A stretch of DNA of 64,000 bases from Streptomyces sp. MMG1121 (GCF_001280015.1 NZ_LGDV01000074.1:62001-126000); one strand, 5' to 3'; positions 1-9,142 are shown, numbered from the stretch's first letter. The notes: a model not told the origin generated them from the letters alone. Numbers and translations: made by a program.

Positions 1-354
1 GGGCTCGCCGACGCGCTGGACCTGCTGCGCGGGCGGGGCGTGGAGGTGCGGCGGATCTTCCTGCTGGGCCCGGCCGCCGAGCTGCCCGCCGTACAGGCCT
101 CGGCGCCGTCGCTGTTCGGGGCCCAGGTCGTCGTACCGCAGCCGGCGGACTACGCGGCGATCGGTGCGGCCCGGCAGGCCGCGTGGGCGCTCGGCGTGTC
201 GCAGGGCGCACTCGACCCGCGCACCCCGCCGGCCTGGCAGGGCGCGGCGGCGCAGGTGCTGGAGCCGGGCGACGAACTGGCGGTGGGCCAGGCCGTACGG
301 CAGCAGTTCACCGCCGTGCGGGAGCAGACCCATCCGGGGGCATTTCGCCCGTAA
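1..354 (+). CDS. xylB: Xylulokinase, C-terminal end (5' end outside window)
   Basis: The frame is open from the first base and ends in TAA at 352-354, giving the last 117 residues. The segment looks like the C-terminal lobe of an FGGY-family sugar kinase: a hydrophobic strand IFLLGPAAELPAVQ, then an acidic region containing AAIGAARQAAWALG, where FGGY kinases carry the conserved alanine-rich helix. Xylulokinase phosphorylates D-xylulose before it enters the pentose phosphate pathway. The catalytic residues lie in the missing N-terminal part, so the assignment rests on the tail alone. Another FGGY kinase is possible. Confidence 0.6.
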   Translation, partial: GLADALDLLRGRGVEVRRIFLLGPAAELPAVQASAPSLFGAQVVVPQPADYAAIGAARQAAWALGVSQGALDPRTPPAWQGAAAQVLEPGDELAVGQAVRQQFTAVREQTHPGAFRP

Positions 355-486
355 CGCCACAAAAGCATATGGTCGTACGCGCTTCGCCCCCGAGTAAATG
401 GGTTGAGGTAACGCGGGTGGAGTGTCCGACGATAGGGGCCAAGGGCAACCGAACCAGCCCCCGTCGCCGACTCCGAGAGACGTAGC

Positions 487-2220
487 GTGCTCATACGACT
501 TCTGCGGACCTATCTCAGGCCCTACAAGAAACCCATCGCCCTCCTGGTGCTGCTGCAGTTCCTGCAGACCTGCGCCTCCCTCTACCTGCCCACTCTGAAC
601 GCGCACATCATCGACAACGGCGTCGTGAAGGGTGACACGGGTTACATCCTGTCGTACGGCGCCCTGATGGTCGGCATCTCGCTGGCCCAGGTCGTGTGCA
701 ACATGGGAGCCGTGTACTTCGGCGCACGCACCGCCTCCGCGCTCGGCCGTGACGTACGCGGTGCCGTCTTCGACCGTGTGCAGTCCTTCTCCTCGCGTGA
801 GGTGGGACACTTCGGCGCCCCCTCGCTCATCACCCGTACGACGAACGACGTACAGCAGGTCCAGATGCTGGCCCTGATGACGTTCACGCTGATGGTGTCG
901 GCGCCCATCATGTGTGTCGGCGGCATCGTCATGGCCCTCGGTCTGGACGTTCCGCTGTCCGGGGTGCTGGTCGCCGTGGTGCCGGTGCTCGCGATCTGCG
1001 TCACGCTCATCGTGCGCCGGCTGCGTCCGCTGTTCCGCTCGATGCAGGTCCGTCTCGACACGGTGAACCGGGTGCTGCGCGAGCAGATCAGCGGCAACCG
1101 GGTGATCCGCGCCTTCGTCCGCGACGCGTACGAGCAGGGCCGGTTCGGGAAGGCGAACGCCGATCTGACCGATATGCAGCTGGCCACCGGCCGGATGCTC
1201 GCGCTGATGTTCCCGATGGTCATGACCGTGGTGAACCTGTCGTCGATCGCGGTCGTGTGGTTCGGCGCGCACCGCATCGACAGCGGCGGAATGCGGATCG
1301 GCGACCTGACCGCGTTCCTCGCCTATCTGATGCAGATCGTCATGTCCGTGATGATGGCCACCTTCATGTTCATGATGGTGCCGCGTGCGGAGGTCTGCGC
1401 CGAGCGCATCGAGGAGGTCCTCGGCACCGACTCCAGCGTGGTGCCGCCGGCCGCGCCGGTCACCGAGCTGCGCCGGCACGGGCATCTGGAACTGCGCGGG
1501 GCGGGCTTCCGCTATCCGGGGGCCGAGGAGCCTGTGCTCAAGGCCGTCGACCTGGTCGCCCGGCCGGGTGAGACGACCGCCGTGATCGGCTCCACCGGCA
1601 GCGGCAAGTCCACGCTGCTCGGGCTCGTCCCGCGGCTGTTCGACGCCACCGAGGGCGAGGTCCTCGTGGACGGCGTGGACGTCCAGCAGGTCGGCCCGCA
1701 ACTGCTGGCGAAGACGGTCGGGATGGTCCCGCAGAAGCCGTACCTCTTCGCGGGCACGGTCGCCACCAACCTGCGCTACGGCAACCCGGACGCCACCGAC
1801 GAGGAGCTGTGGCACGCGCTGGAGGTGGCACAGGCCAAGGGCTTCGTCAGCAAGCTGGAGGGCGGGCTCGACGCGCCCATCGCGCAGGGCGGCACCAACG
1901 TCTCCGGCGGTCAGCGCCAGCGGCTCGCCATCGCCCGCACGCTGGTGCAGCGCCCGGAGATCTACCTCTTCGACGACTCCTTCTCCGCACTCGACTACGC
2001 CACCGACGCGGCCCTGCGCGCGGCGCTCTCCCACGAGACCGCCGAGGCGACCGTCGTCATCGTCGCCCAGCGCGTGGCCACCATCCGCGACGCGGACCGG
2101 ATCATCGTGCTGGACGAGGGCCGGGTCGTCGGCTCCGGCCGGCACCAGGAGCTGATGGCGACCAACGAGACCTACCGGGAGATCGTGCTCTCCCAGCTGA
2201 CGGAAGCGGAGGCTGCCTGA
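487..2220 (+). CDS. ABC exporter half-transporter, degenerate-site subunit
   Basis: 577 residues with an N-terminal six-helix exporter domain (about 1-310) and a C-terminal ATPase domain. Walker A is GSTGSGKST near residue 368 and the signature is VSGGQ at 472-476. Walker B ends in Asp-Asp (496-497), where a competent site has Asp-Glu, so the catalytic glutamate is replaced by D497. This is the hallmark of the non-hydrolytic site in heterodimeric exporters such as TM287/288. The start is GTG. The stop TGA shares one base with the ATG of the next gene, so the two subunits are translationally coupled and surely pair. The substrate is unknown; a multidrug or lipid exporter is usual for this family. 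Confidence 0.9.
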   Translation: MLIRLLRTYLRPYKKPIALLVLLQFLQTCASLYLPTLNAHIIDNGVVKGDTGYILSYGALMVGISLAQVVCNMGAVYFGARTASALGRDVRGAVFDRVQSFSSREVGHFGAPSLITRTTNDVQQVQMLALMTFTLMVSAPIMCVGGIVMALGLDVPLSGVLVAVVPVLAICVTLIVRRLRPLFRSMQVRLDTVNRVLREQISGNRVIRAFVRDAYEQGRFGKANADLTDMQLATGRMLALMFPMVMTVVNLSSIAVVWFGAHRIDSGGMRIGDLTAFLAYLMQIVMSVMMATFMFMMVPRAEVCAERIEEVLGTDSSVVPPAAPVTELRRHGHLELRGAGFRYPGAEEPVLKAVDLVARPGETTAVIGSTGSGKSTLLGLVPRLFDATEGEVLVDGVDVQQVGPQLLAKTVGMVPQKPYLFAGTVATNLRYGNPDATDEELWHALEVAQAKGFVSKLEGGLDAPIAQGGTNVSGGQRQRLAIARTLVQRPEIYLFDDSFSALDYATDAALRAALSHETAEATVVIVAQRVATIRDADRIIVLDEGRVVGSGRHQELMATNETYREIVLSQLTEAEAA

Positions 2221-4145
2221 TGTCCGGGCCCATGCGCATGATGGCCGGGCGCGGTCCCGACCAGCGCTCGATGGACTTCAAGGGGTCGAGCAAACGGCTC
2301 CTCGCCCAGTTCCGGCCCGAACGGCTCACGATCTGCCTCCTGCTGCTGTGCACGGTGGTCAGCGTGGGCCTGAGCGTGGTCGGCCCGAAGATCCTCGGCA
2401 AGGCCACCGACCTGGTCTTCGCCGGCATCATCGGCCGGCAGATGCCGGCCGGCACCACCAAGCAGCAGGTGCTCGACCGGATGCGGGCCCACGGCCAGGG
2501 CTCCGTCGCCGACATGCTCAAGAGCACCGACTTCACCCCGGGCAAGGGCATCGACTTCGGGGCCGTCGGCAACGTCCTGCTGCTCGCGCTCGGTACGTTC
2601 ATGGTCGCCGGCCTGCTGATGGCGGTGGCGACCCGGCTGGTCAACCGGGCCGTGAACCTCACCATGCTCCGGCTGCGCGAGCAGGTGCAGGGGAAGCTGT
2701 CGCGGCTGCCGCTGTCGTACTTCGACAAGCGCCAGCGCGGCGAGGTGCTCTCCCGCGCGACCAACGACATCGACAACATCGGCCAGACGCTCCAGCAGTC
2801 GATGGGCCAGCTGATCAACTCGCTGCTGACCATCGTCGGCGTGCTGGTGATGATGTTCTGGGTCTCCTGGATCCTGGCGCTGGTCGCGCTGGTCACCGTG
2901 CCGTTGTCGGCCCTGGTGGCCACCCGGGTCGGCAAGCGGTCCCAGCCGCACTTCGTGCAGCAGTGGCGCACCACCGGCAAGCTGAACGCGCACATCGAGG
3001 AGATGTACACCGGGCACACCCTGGTCAAGGTGTTCGGCCGCCAGGAAGAGTCGGCGCAGCAGTTCGCCGAGCAGAACGAGGCGCTGTACGAGGCCGGGTT
3101 CAAGGCGCAGTTCAACAGCGGTGTGATGCAGCCGCTGATGATGTTCGTGTCCAACCTGAACTACGTGCTGGTGGCGGTGGTGGGTGGTCTGCGCGTCGCC
3201 TCCGGCTCCCTGTCCATCGGCGACGTCCAGGCCTTCATCCAGTACTCGCGGCAGTTCTCGATGCCGCTGACGCAGGTCGCGTCGATGGCGAACCTGGTGC
3301 AGTCCGGCGTCGCCTCGGCCGAGCGGGTCTTCGAACTCCTCGACTCCGAGGAGCAGGAGGCCGACCCGGTGCCGGGCGAACGGCCGGCGGAGCTGCGCGG
3401 GCGGGTGCGTCTGGAGCACGTGTCGTTCCGGTACAACCCGGAGAAGCCGCTGATCGAGGACCTGTCGCTCACGGTGGAGCCGGGGCACACGGTCGCGATC
3501 GTCGGCCCGACCGGCGCGGGCAAGACCACGCTGGTCAACCTGCTGATGCGGTTCTACGACGTGTCGGGCGGCCGGATCACCCTCGACGGGGTCGACATCC
3601 GGAGGATGACCCGCGACGAACTGCGGTCCGGGATCGGCATGGTGCTGCAGGACACCTGGCTGTTCGGCGGCACGATCGCGGAGAACATCGCGTACGGCGC
3701 GTCGCGCGAGGTCACGCGCGGGGAGATCGAGGAGGCGGCACGGGCGGCCCACGCCGACCGCTTCGTGCGCACCCTGCCCGACGGGTACGACACCGTGATC
3801 GACGACGAGGGCACGGGGGTCAGCGCCGGCGAGAAGCAGCTCATCACCATCGCGCGGGCGTTCCTGTCCGACCCGACGATCCTGGTCCTGGACGAGGCGA
3901 CGAGTTCGGTCGACACCCGGACCGAGGTGCTGATCCAGAAGGCCATGGCCAAGCTGGCCCACGGCCGTACGTCGTTCGTGATCGCGCACCGGCTGTCGAC
4001 GATCCGGGACGCCGACACGATCCTGGTGATGGAGAACGGCTCGATCGTGGAACAGGGCGCGCATGCGGAGCTGTTGGCCGCGGACGGCGCGTATGCCCGG
4101 CTGTACAAGGCGCAGTTCGCGCAGGCGGTCGCCGAGGTCGACTAG
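2220..4145 (+). CDS. ABC exporter half-transporter, catalytic subunit
   Basis: 641 residues, starting at the ATG that overlaps the previous stop by one base. A membrane domain of six helices is followed by an ATPase domain with Walker A GPTGAGKTT near 429 and Walker B ILVLDEATSS with the catalytic E559. The signature is VSAGEKQ (534-540) instead of LSGGQ. In a head-to-tail dimer this degenerate signature faces the Walker A of the upstream subunit, which lacks the catalytic Glu. Both defects therefore fall in the same site, leaving one active and one inactive ATP site. There is an insertion between the first two helices (about 65-110). Confidence 0.9.
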   Translation: MSGPMRMMAGRGPDQRSMDFKGSSKRLLAQFRPERLTICLLLLCTVVSVGLSVVGPKILGKATDLVFAGIIGRQMPAGTTKQQVLDRMRAHGQGSVADMLKSTDFTPGKGIDFGAVGNVLLLALGTFMVAGLLMAVATRLVNRAVNLTMLRLREQVQGKLSRLPLSYFDKRQRGEVLSRATNDIDNIGQTLQQSMGQLINSLLTIVGVLVMMFWVSWILALVALVTVPLSALVATRVGKRSQPHFVQQWRTTGKLNAHIEEMYTGHTLVKVFGRQEESAQQFAEQNEALYEAGFKAQFNSGVMQPLMMFVSNLNYVLVAVVGGLRVASGSLSIGDVQAFIQYSRQFSMPLTQVASMANLVQSGVASAERVFELLDSEEQEADPVPGERPAELRGRVRLEHVSFRYNPEKPLIEDLSLTVEPGHTVAIVGPTGAGKTTLVNLLMRFYDVSGGRITLDGVDIRRMTRDELRSGIGMVLQDTWLFGGTIAENIAYGASREVTRGEIEEAARAAHADRFVRTLPDGYDTVIDDEGTGVSAGEKQLITIARAFLSDPTILVLDEATSSVDTRTEVLIQKAMAKLAHGRTSFVIAHRLSTIRDADTILVMENGSIVEQGAHAELLAADGAYARLYKAQFAQAVAEVD

Positions 4146-4161
4146 TCGGCCGGGGACGGGA

Positions 4162-4190
4162 GGGGGGCCGCCGGGGACAGGCGGCCCCCC
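4162..4190. terminator. Hairpin terminator between convergent ABC operon and hrdA
   Basis: An 11-bp perfect stem (GGGGGGCCGCC pairing with GGCGGCCCCCC) with a 7-base loop lies 16 bases after the ABC stop and 23 bases before the hrdA stop. It can end transcription from both sides. There is no long T run, as is usual in Streptomyces. Confidence 0.75.
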
Positions 4191-4212
4191 TGTTCAGTCC
4201 GCTCAGTGCGCC

Positions 4213-5382
4213 TCAGTCCAGGTAACCCCTCAGCTGGTCCGCGAACGCGTGGTCGCGGAGCTTGTTGAGGGTCTTGGACTCGATCTGCCGTATGCGTTCC
4301 CTGGTGACGCCGAAGATGCGCCCTATCTCCTCCAGCGTGCGGGGGCGGCCGTCGGCCAGGCCGTAGCGGAGCTGGACGACCTTGCGCTCCCGCTCCCCCA
4401 GCGTGGACAGGACCGCTTCCAGGTGCTCCCGCAGCAGCAGGAAGGCCGCCGACTCGACCGGGCTCGCCGCGTCGCCGTCCTCGATGAGGTCGCCGAGGGC
4501 GACGTCCTCCTCCTCGCCGACCGGTGCGTGCAGGGAGACCGGCTCCTGGGCGAGTCGCAGCACCTCGCTGACCCGCTCGGGCGGCAGGTCGAGATGGTCG
4601 GCGACCTCGTCGGGCGTCGGCTCGTAGCCCCGCTCCTGGAGCATCCGCCGCTGCACGCGGACGACCCGGTTGATCAGCTCGACCACATGGACCGGGACCC
4701 GGATGGTGCGGGCCTGGTCGGCCAGGGCCCGGGACATGGCCTGGCGGATCCACCAGGTGGCGTACGTCGAGAACTTGTAGCCGCGGGCGTAGTCGAACTT
4801 CTCGACGGCGCGGATGAGCCCGAGGTTGCCCTCCTGGACCAGGTCGAGCATGGTCAGCCCGCGGCCCACGTAGCGCTTGGCGACGGACACGACGAGCCGC
4901 AGGTTGGCCTCGATCAACCGCCGCTTGGCCATCCGCCCCATGACCACCAGCCGGTCCAGGTCGAGCGCCATCCGGCCTTCCAGGTCCGGGGTGTTGAGCA
5001 GCTTCTCCTCGGCGAACAGGCCGGCCTCGACCCGGCGGGCGAGTTCGACCTCCTCGGCGGCGGTGAGCAGCGGGATGCGGCCGATCTCGCGCAGGTACTG
5101 GCGGAACAGGTCGGCCGAGGGGCCGCTGCTCTCGGCCCTGGCGGCGGCCGGTGTCCCGGCGGGTTCGTCGGGTTCCTCGGGCTCGTCCGTGAGCGCTTCC
5201 GCCGGCGGTTCGACCGGCTCGGCGGAAGCGGCCTCCGGGTGCACGGCGGCACGGCTCTGCGGGGGTACGGCCACGAGGACGTCCGTCTCCGCGTCCGGCT
5301 CGTCCGCGCTGCCGCTGGTGGCGCTGCTGTCACTGGTGGCGCTGGTGGCGCTGTCGGTCTGGGTGAGGGTCTGGGTCTGCAC
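4213..5382 (-). CDS. hrdA: RNA polymerase principal-like sigma factor HrdA
   Basis: 389 residues. A low-complexity Ser/Thr/Glu/Pro-rich N-terminal region (about 1-85) precedes a complete sigma-70 core. Region 1.2 contains [17 protein letters not shown]. Region 2 has [18 protein letters not shown] and the aromatic stretch [13 protein letters not shown]. Region 3 follows, and region 4 has the helix-turn-helix [20 protein letters not shown]. Start: GTG at 5382, with GGAGG placed eight bases upstream. Longer in-frame starts would run through the divergent gene. Streptomyces have HrdA, B, C and D. HrdA is chosen because of the dnaG/dgt neighbourhood and the length; hrdB is usually longer. HrdD is the alternative. 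Confidence 0.85.
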   Translation of the reverse strand: MQTQTLTQTDSATSATSDSSATSGSADEPDAETDVLVAVPPQSRAAVHPEAASAEPVEPPAEALTDEPEEPDEPAGTPAAARAESSGPSADLFRQYLREIGRIPLLTAAEEVELARRVEAGLFAEEKLLNTPDLEGRMALDLDRLVVMGRMAKRRLIEANLRLVVSVAKRYVGRGLTMLDLVQEGNLGLIRAVEKFDYARGYKFSTYATWWIRQAMSRALADQARTIRVPVHVVELINRVVRVQRRMLQERGYEPTPDEVADHLDLPPERVSEVLRLAQEPVSLHAPVGEEEDVALGDLIEDGDAASPVESAAFLLLREHLEAVLSTLGERERKVVQLRYGLADGRPRTLEEIGRIFGVTRERIRQIESKTLNKLRDHAFADQLRGYLD

Positions 5383-5602
5383 GAGGGCGACCTCCAGGAT
5401 GATCGCTGCTGAAGGTGTGCGGCAGCGGTACTTCGGGAGCGGAGAGTCGACGGCCTGCGCTCCGAGGACTCGGGCACCGCCCCCAGTGTGGAGTACGACA
5501 CATCCCCGCCACGAGGGGCGTGCGGTGACTTTTTGCGTCCGGTCCGTGACGGGTTGGTGATCCGGGCCCGAAATCCGGGCGCGCTGTACGGCCCTGAACT
5601 GG

Positions 5603-5617
5603 CAGAATCCGCGAGTG
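5603..5617 (+). promoter_or_regulatory. Leaderless promoter -10 box for the gene at 5615
   Basis: CAGAAT at 5603-5608 lies six bases before the GTG start at 5615, and there is no ribosome binding site. This is the usual geometry of a leaderless Streptomyces transcript starting at the initiation codon. Confidence 0.5.
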
Positions 5618-6235
5618 CCCGACCTTCTGTACGAAACCCACGTCACTGTCCGCTGTTCCGATCCGGCCGAGACGGAGCGGTTGCGCGGCTGGGCGGACGC
5701 GACCGGACTGAAACTGACCCACATCGTGCTGGCCCGCGGCCGTATGCGGGAGCAGCCCATGCTCACCCTGGCCGGTTCGGCGTCGCACTGCGAACAGTCG
5801 GCGCGGGCGACCGCGACGGTGGCGGCACTGCGCTCGGCGGGATTCACGCCGGTCCGGGTGAAGACCGAGTCGGCCCCGTGGGCACCGGAGGTACCGGCCG
5901 GCCCGGGCGGGGGCGGGCGGTCCGGCGGACAGTACTTCGAGCACCATGTGAAGCTCCTCCTCGACGCCGGCACGGACCTCGACGAGCTCACCGAGCGGGT
6001 CGTGCCGCACGGCGCGCACCTGTCGTGGAACGCCCGCCGGGTGCGCGGCGGCGGCCGGCACGAACGGTTCGTCACGCAGCGCTGCCGGGGCGTCGGCCGC
6101 GCGCGGGCCGAAGAGGCTCTGCGCCGCCTTCTCGCGGAGCTGGACGGGCTGGACGTGCTGGCGGTGGAGCGGGAGTTCGTGCTGTACGACAGTGACGAGT
6201 CGGTGGACGACGGATGGCTGGAGGCGTCGCGATGA
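5615..6235 (+). CDS. Conserved actinobacterial protein of unknown function
   Basis: 206 residues. I do not recognise a named family. The protein begins [13 protein letters not shown] with alternating hydrophobic strands, has a repeated two-lobe look (a first half ending near residue 90, a Gly-rich linker, then a second half), and ends in acidic residues. It contains HXXF-like and FEHH-type segments but no clear catalytic motif. Its stop overlaps the start of the next gene (ATGA), so the two are co-translated. That partner is a nucleotidyltransferase-fold protein, so this one may be its accessory or antidote. That link is inference from position only. Confidence 0.7.
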   Translation: MPDLLYETHVTVRCSDPAETERLRGWADATGLKLTHIVLARGRMREQPMLTLAGSASHCEQSARATATVAALRSAGFTPVRVKTESAPWAPEVPAGPGGGGRSGGQYFEHHVKLLLDAGTDLDELTERVVPHGAHLSWNARRVRGGGRHERFVTQRCRGVGRARAEEALRRLLAELDGLDVLAVEREFVLYDSDESVDDGWLEASR

Positions 6236-7239
6236 GTGAGGTGTGGCGGGCGTTGTGGCGCAGCACGGAGCTTCCCGCCGAGCCATTGGACGAGGCGACC
6301 CGGCAGACGAGCCATCTGCCGCGCACGCTGATCCAGGTGCCCGGCGCCGACGTGACGCAGCGGCCCGTCTTCGAGCCGGCCCTCAAGCAGTACCAGAACG
6401 CCTACCGCGCCACCGACCCCGTCTTCGCGGACCCGGCACGCGGCGAGGCCTGGCACACGGCCCGCCGGCAGGCGCTGTACCTGGTCCTGGCCGCGATCGC
6501 CGGCTCACCGTGGGCGGACGCGCTGGTGCTGCGCGGCAGCGTGCTGATGTCGGTGTGGTTCGGGGAGGCGGCCCGCGAGCCCGGTGACCTGGACTTCGTC
6601 GTCGTACCGGCCCACTGGCGGATCGACGAGGAGCGCACCGCCCGGATGCTCGCCGGCCTCGCGCAGGCGGCGCAGGCCCGCGAGGGCGAGGTCCGCTTCT
6701 CGGCGCGGGACGCGGTCGTGGAGGACATCTGGACCTACGACCGTGTGCCCGGCCGCCGCATGATCCTGCCCTGGTCGGCACCGGGTCTGCCCGGCGGGCA
6801 CGTGCAGCTGGACTTCGTCTTCAACGAGGAGCTGCCCGAGGAGCCGGAGCCGGTAGAGCTGCCGGGCGGGGCGGTGCTGCGCGCGGCGACGCCCGCGCTC
6901 TCGCTGGCCTGGAAGCTGATGTGGCTGGTCACCGACATATACGCCCAGGGCAAGGACCTCTACGACGCCGTCCTGCTCGCCGAGCGCCACCCGCTCTCCC
7001 ACGAGCTGCTGCACGAGGTGTTCCGACTGTCGGGCGAGTGGCCGTACCCGTACCAGGGCAGCGTCCTGCTGGAGGACGTCGTGGAAGCGGTCGGGAACGT
7101 CGAGTGGCATCACTTCGTCACCGAGTACCCGCAGTTCACCGACAGGGAGCGGGAGTTCGCGCAGCGACTCGTGCGCGCGGTGACCCCGGCCTTTCCACCC
7201 GGAATCACACGGCCCGAGCAGCCCCGCGAAGAGGGCTAG
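6232..7239 (+). CDS. Nucleotidyltransferase-fold protein, AbiEii/AbiGii-toxin-like
   Basis: 335 residues, starting at the ATG in the ATGA overlap with the upstream gene. Residues about 105-135 show the nucleotidyltransferase pattern, [12 protein letters not shown] followed by PGDLDFVVV, the GS...DxD arrangement of the AbiEii/COG2253 family. A further HVQLDFVF supplies a late acidic strand. Members of this family transfer nucleotides to RNA or protein and are often toxins of two-gene modules, with the partner gene just upstream. Here the pair lies beside hrdA and looks chromosomal and conserved. The stop codon TAG is part of the CTAG target of the neighbouring insertion element, which left the coding sequence intact. 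Confidence 0.75.
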   Translation: MSEVWRALWRSTELPAEPLDEATRQTSHLPRTLIQVPGADVTQRPVFEPALKQYQNAYRATDPVFADPARGEAWHTARRQALYLVLAAIAGSPWADALVLRGSVLMSVWFGEAAREPGDLDFVVVPAHWRIDEERTARMLAGLAQAAQAREGEVRFSARDAVVEDIWTYDRVPGRRMILPWSAPGLPGGHVQLDFVFNEELPEEPEPVELPGGAVLRAATPALSLAWKLMWLVTDIYAQGKDLYDAVLLAERHPLSHELLHEVFRLSGEWPYPYQGSVLLEDVVEAVGNVEWHHFVTEYPQFTDREREFAQRLVRAVTPAFPPGITRPEQPREEG

Positions 7240-7240
7240 C
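7235..7240. repeat. Left 6-bp target duplication of IS481-family element
   Basis: GCTAGC here is repeated exactly at 9599-9604 on the other side of the element. It fits the NCTAGN target preference known for IS481. It also contains the stop codon of the upstream plus-strand gene and, read on the minus strand, the stop codon of the transposase. Confidence 0.9.
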
Positions 7241-8237
7241 TGTATGAGGCCACGACGTTGGTGACGCGATCGCGTAGTCGGGCTGCGGGTGGCTGCCCTG
7301 CGGCAGCGCTGTGGGGCCGGTGATAGTTGTAGTGGATGTTCCAGACGTCGAGCGCTGCGCGTCGTTGGTCTTCGGAGGTCCAGGTGCGGGCATAGAGGAA
7401 CTCCTCGGCGACGATCCGGTTGTAGCGCTCTACTTTCCCGTTGTGTCGCGGTGTGTATGGGGTGATCCGCTGGTGCCGGGAGCCGAGCAGGGCCCGTGAG
7501 AAGGCTTCGGCCCGGTAGCAGGCTCCGTTGTCGGTGACGATCCGCTCGATGCGGGGGATGCCGTTGGCCCCGAACCACGCACGGGCACGGTGCATGAACG
7601 CGATCGCAGTAGTGGCTTTCTCGTCTGACAACGCTTCGGTGTAGGCGATTCGGGAGTAGCCGTCGACCGCGGAGTGCAGGTAGACGTAGCCGCCCCGCTT
7701 CGTCTTCCTCTTGGAACGTTCGGCTGCTTTGGCCTGGTCGGTTCCTTGGCCGTGGACTCGCCAGCCGCCGCCGTCGGGGATTCGGCCTACCTTCTTCACG
7801 TCGATGTGGACCATGTGCCCGGGCCTGCGGGCGATGATTTTGCGTGGTTCGCGGTTTGAGTCGCCGTTCGGATCGATGAACTTGCGGCGGTTCAGCCCGA
7901 GGGCGAGAAGGTGGCGAGACACCGTACGACGGCTGATCTGGATGCCCTCGTCGCGGGGCTCGAAGACGATCCGGGAGGCGGACCACTTCTGTGTGCGACG
8001 GAGGTCCTCGATCCGTGCCACCGCGTCCGCGGAGATCGCTGTGGGCTGGCGGTGCGGGGCCGAGGAACGATCCAGTAGGCCAAGCTCCCCGTCCTGTCGG
8101 TAGCGGTTGACCCACTTCGATGCACACGCCCGAGAGATTCCCATCTCAGCGGCCACGTGCGCGATGGGACGGGTATGGCAGCGTTCGACCAGTCGCCGAC
8201 GACCTTCGAGGGACAGCGGCGCGTTGCGATGAGCCAT
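7236..8237 (-). CDS. IS481-family transposase
   Basis: 333 residues. An N-terminal HTH (HRNAPLSLEGRRRLVE... MGISRACASKWVNRY, residues 1-50) is followed by an rve integrase core with the DDE triad D146 (VHIDVKK), D236 (VTDNGAC) and E270 (HNGKVERYNR). The ATG start matches the usual IS481 N-terminus. The gap to the upstream oxidoreductase stop is only five bases and there is no ribosome binding site, which suggests translational coupling. The last bases of the gene, including the TAG stop, lie outside the terminal repeat in the duplicated target, so the reading frame is closed only by insertion into CTAG. All catalytic residues are present, so the enzyme looks active. Confidence 0.93.
   Translation of the reverse strand: MAHRNAPLSLEGRRRLVERCHTRPIAHVAAEMGISRACASKWVNRYRQDGELGLLDRSSAPHRQPTAISADAVARIEDLRRTQKWSASRIVFEPRDEGIQISRRTVSRHLLALGLNRRKFIDPNGDSNREPRKIIARRPGHMVHIDVKKVGRIPDGGGWRVHGQGTDQAKAAERSKRKTKRGGYVYLHSAVDGYSRIAYTEALSDEKATTAIAFMHRARAWFGANGIPRIERIVTDNGACYRAEAFSRALLGSRHQRITPYTPRHNGKVERYNRIVAEEFLYARTWTSEDQRRAALDVWNIHYNYHRPHSAAAGQPPAARLRDRVTNVVASYS
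7241..7273 (+). repeat. Left terminal inverted repeat of the IS481-family element
   Basis: It begins TGTATGAGGCCACGACGTTG and shares the core ACGTTG-T-TGACGCG with the inverted right end; 21 of 28 positions match. It overlaps the 3' end of the transposase gene. Confidence 0.85.
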
Positions 8238-8242
8238 GCGCG

Positions 8243-9058
8243 TCAGCGTGCGCTGGGACGCATCGCGGCCGCGGTGTCCGCTGCTACGGCCAGCGCGTCG
8301 GTGAGCGGCCGGTCGAGCAGTTGCACGAGGTCGGGGCTGGAGTTGCTGAGGAACCCATGGCGGACGCTGGTGGCGATCGAGGTGAGCATCGGCGGCTGGA
8401 ACGGCAGCAGTGCGTCGTCCGCGAGGAGCCGGGCGCGGTACTCGCCCAGCCCGATGGTCCGGTGTACGACGTCGAGGCGCTGGGCGATGTCCTCGGCGGT
8501 GATCGGGTCGCCGACCAGGTCGTAGGTATTGCCGGCGTGCGCTGTTGGGTGGCTGGCAACGATGGCTGTTGCGGCAGCCAGGTCCGCCCGAGCCACCGCA
8601 GAGAGAGCGCCATCGCCAAAGGCTGACTCCAGACCGTCGGGTGTCCACGTCAACAACGCTCCGAAGAGCTCGGCGTAGAGCCCATTGCGCAGGACCGTCC
8701 AGTCGAGCCCACTGGCCTTGACCAGTTCCTCAGTGGCGCGGTGGGCGAGCGCGAACCCGAGGTGATCCCCGGTGCGGGTCAGGCTGGTGTAGATCACGTG
8801 TACGACGCCGTCGCGGACGGCGGCATCGAGAAGGGCCTGATGCCGAGCGATGACCTGGTCGTCCTCGGCATACCCGGCAGAGACCAGCACCAGCGTCGAG
8901 ACACCGGTCAGGTCAAGGCTGGCGGGGTCGTCGAAGTCCAGGTGGCGCTGCCTATCGCCGGGAGTCCGGCTGCCACCCAGGGCGGGCACCTTCCGTTCGG
9001 CCAACTCCTGAAGCGTGAGGGATGCGAGCTGTCCGTTCGCGCCGGTCACCATGATCAT
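8243..9058 (-). CDS. NmrA/QorB-type NAD(P)-binding oxidoreductase, IS passenger
   Basis: 271 residues. It opens with a strand and a glycine-rich nucleotide-binding loop, MVTGANGQLASLTLQEL, typical of atypical short-chain dehydrogenases of the NmrA/QorB type. It continues with VSTLVLVSAG and VIYTSLTR strands and WTVLRNGLY. QorB relatives reduce quinones with NADPH; the substrate here is not known. The start is taken as the ATG at 9058, with AGGAG eleven bases upstream; an ATG six bases further in is possible. It lies inside the IS481 element, divergent from the HxlR regulator and immediately upstream of the transposase, with which it probably forms an operon. Confidence 0.85.
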   Translation of the reverse strand: MIMVTGANGQLASLTLQELAERKVPALGGSRTPGDRQRHLDFDDPASLDLTGVSTLVLVSAGYAEDDQVIARHQALLDAAVRDGVVHVIYTSLTRTGDHLGFALAHRATEELVKASGLDWTVLRNGLYAELFGALLTWTPDGLESAFGDGALSAVARADLAAATAIVASHPTAHAGNTYDLVGDPITAEDIAQRLDVVHRTIGLGEYRARLLADDALLPFQPPMLTSIATSVRHGFLSNSSPDLVQLLDRPLTDALAVAADTAAAMRPSAR

Positions 9059-9082
9059 TGTGGTTCGTTCTCCTAGGTGGTT

Positions 9083-9103
9083 CTCATCAGTAACTACGAT
9101 GAG
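9083..9103. promoter_or_regulatory. Candidate HxlR operator between the divergent passenger genes
   Basis: CTCATC-N9-GATGAG is a perfect 6-bp inverted repeat around AGTAACTAC, in the 84-base gap between the oxidoreductase and the regulator. Sites of this family often contain TACT-like arms. Binding would control both passenger genes and, by read-through, the transposase. Confidence 0.5.
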
Positions 9104-9142
9104 TCTCGACCGGTCACGGTCGGCCCACAAGGAGGCAGTTTG

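Noticed and set aside
5382..6456. Longer N-terminus for HrdA
   Set aside because: The frame stays open upstream, but it runs antisense through the leaderless gene at 5615, and the GTG at 5382 has a strong ribosome binding site.
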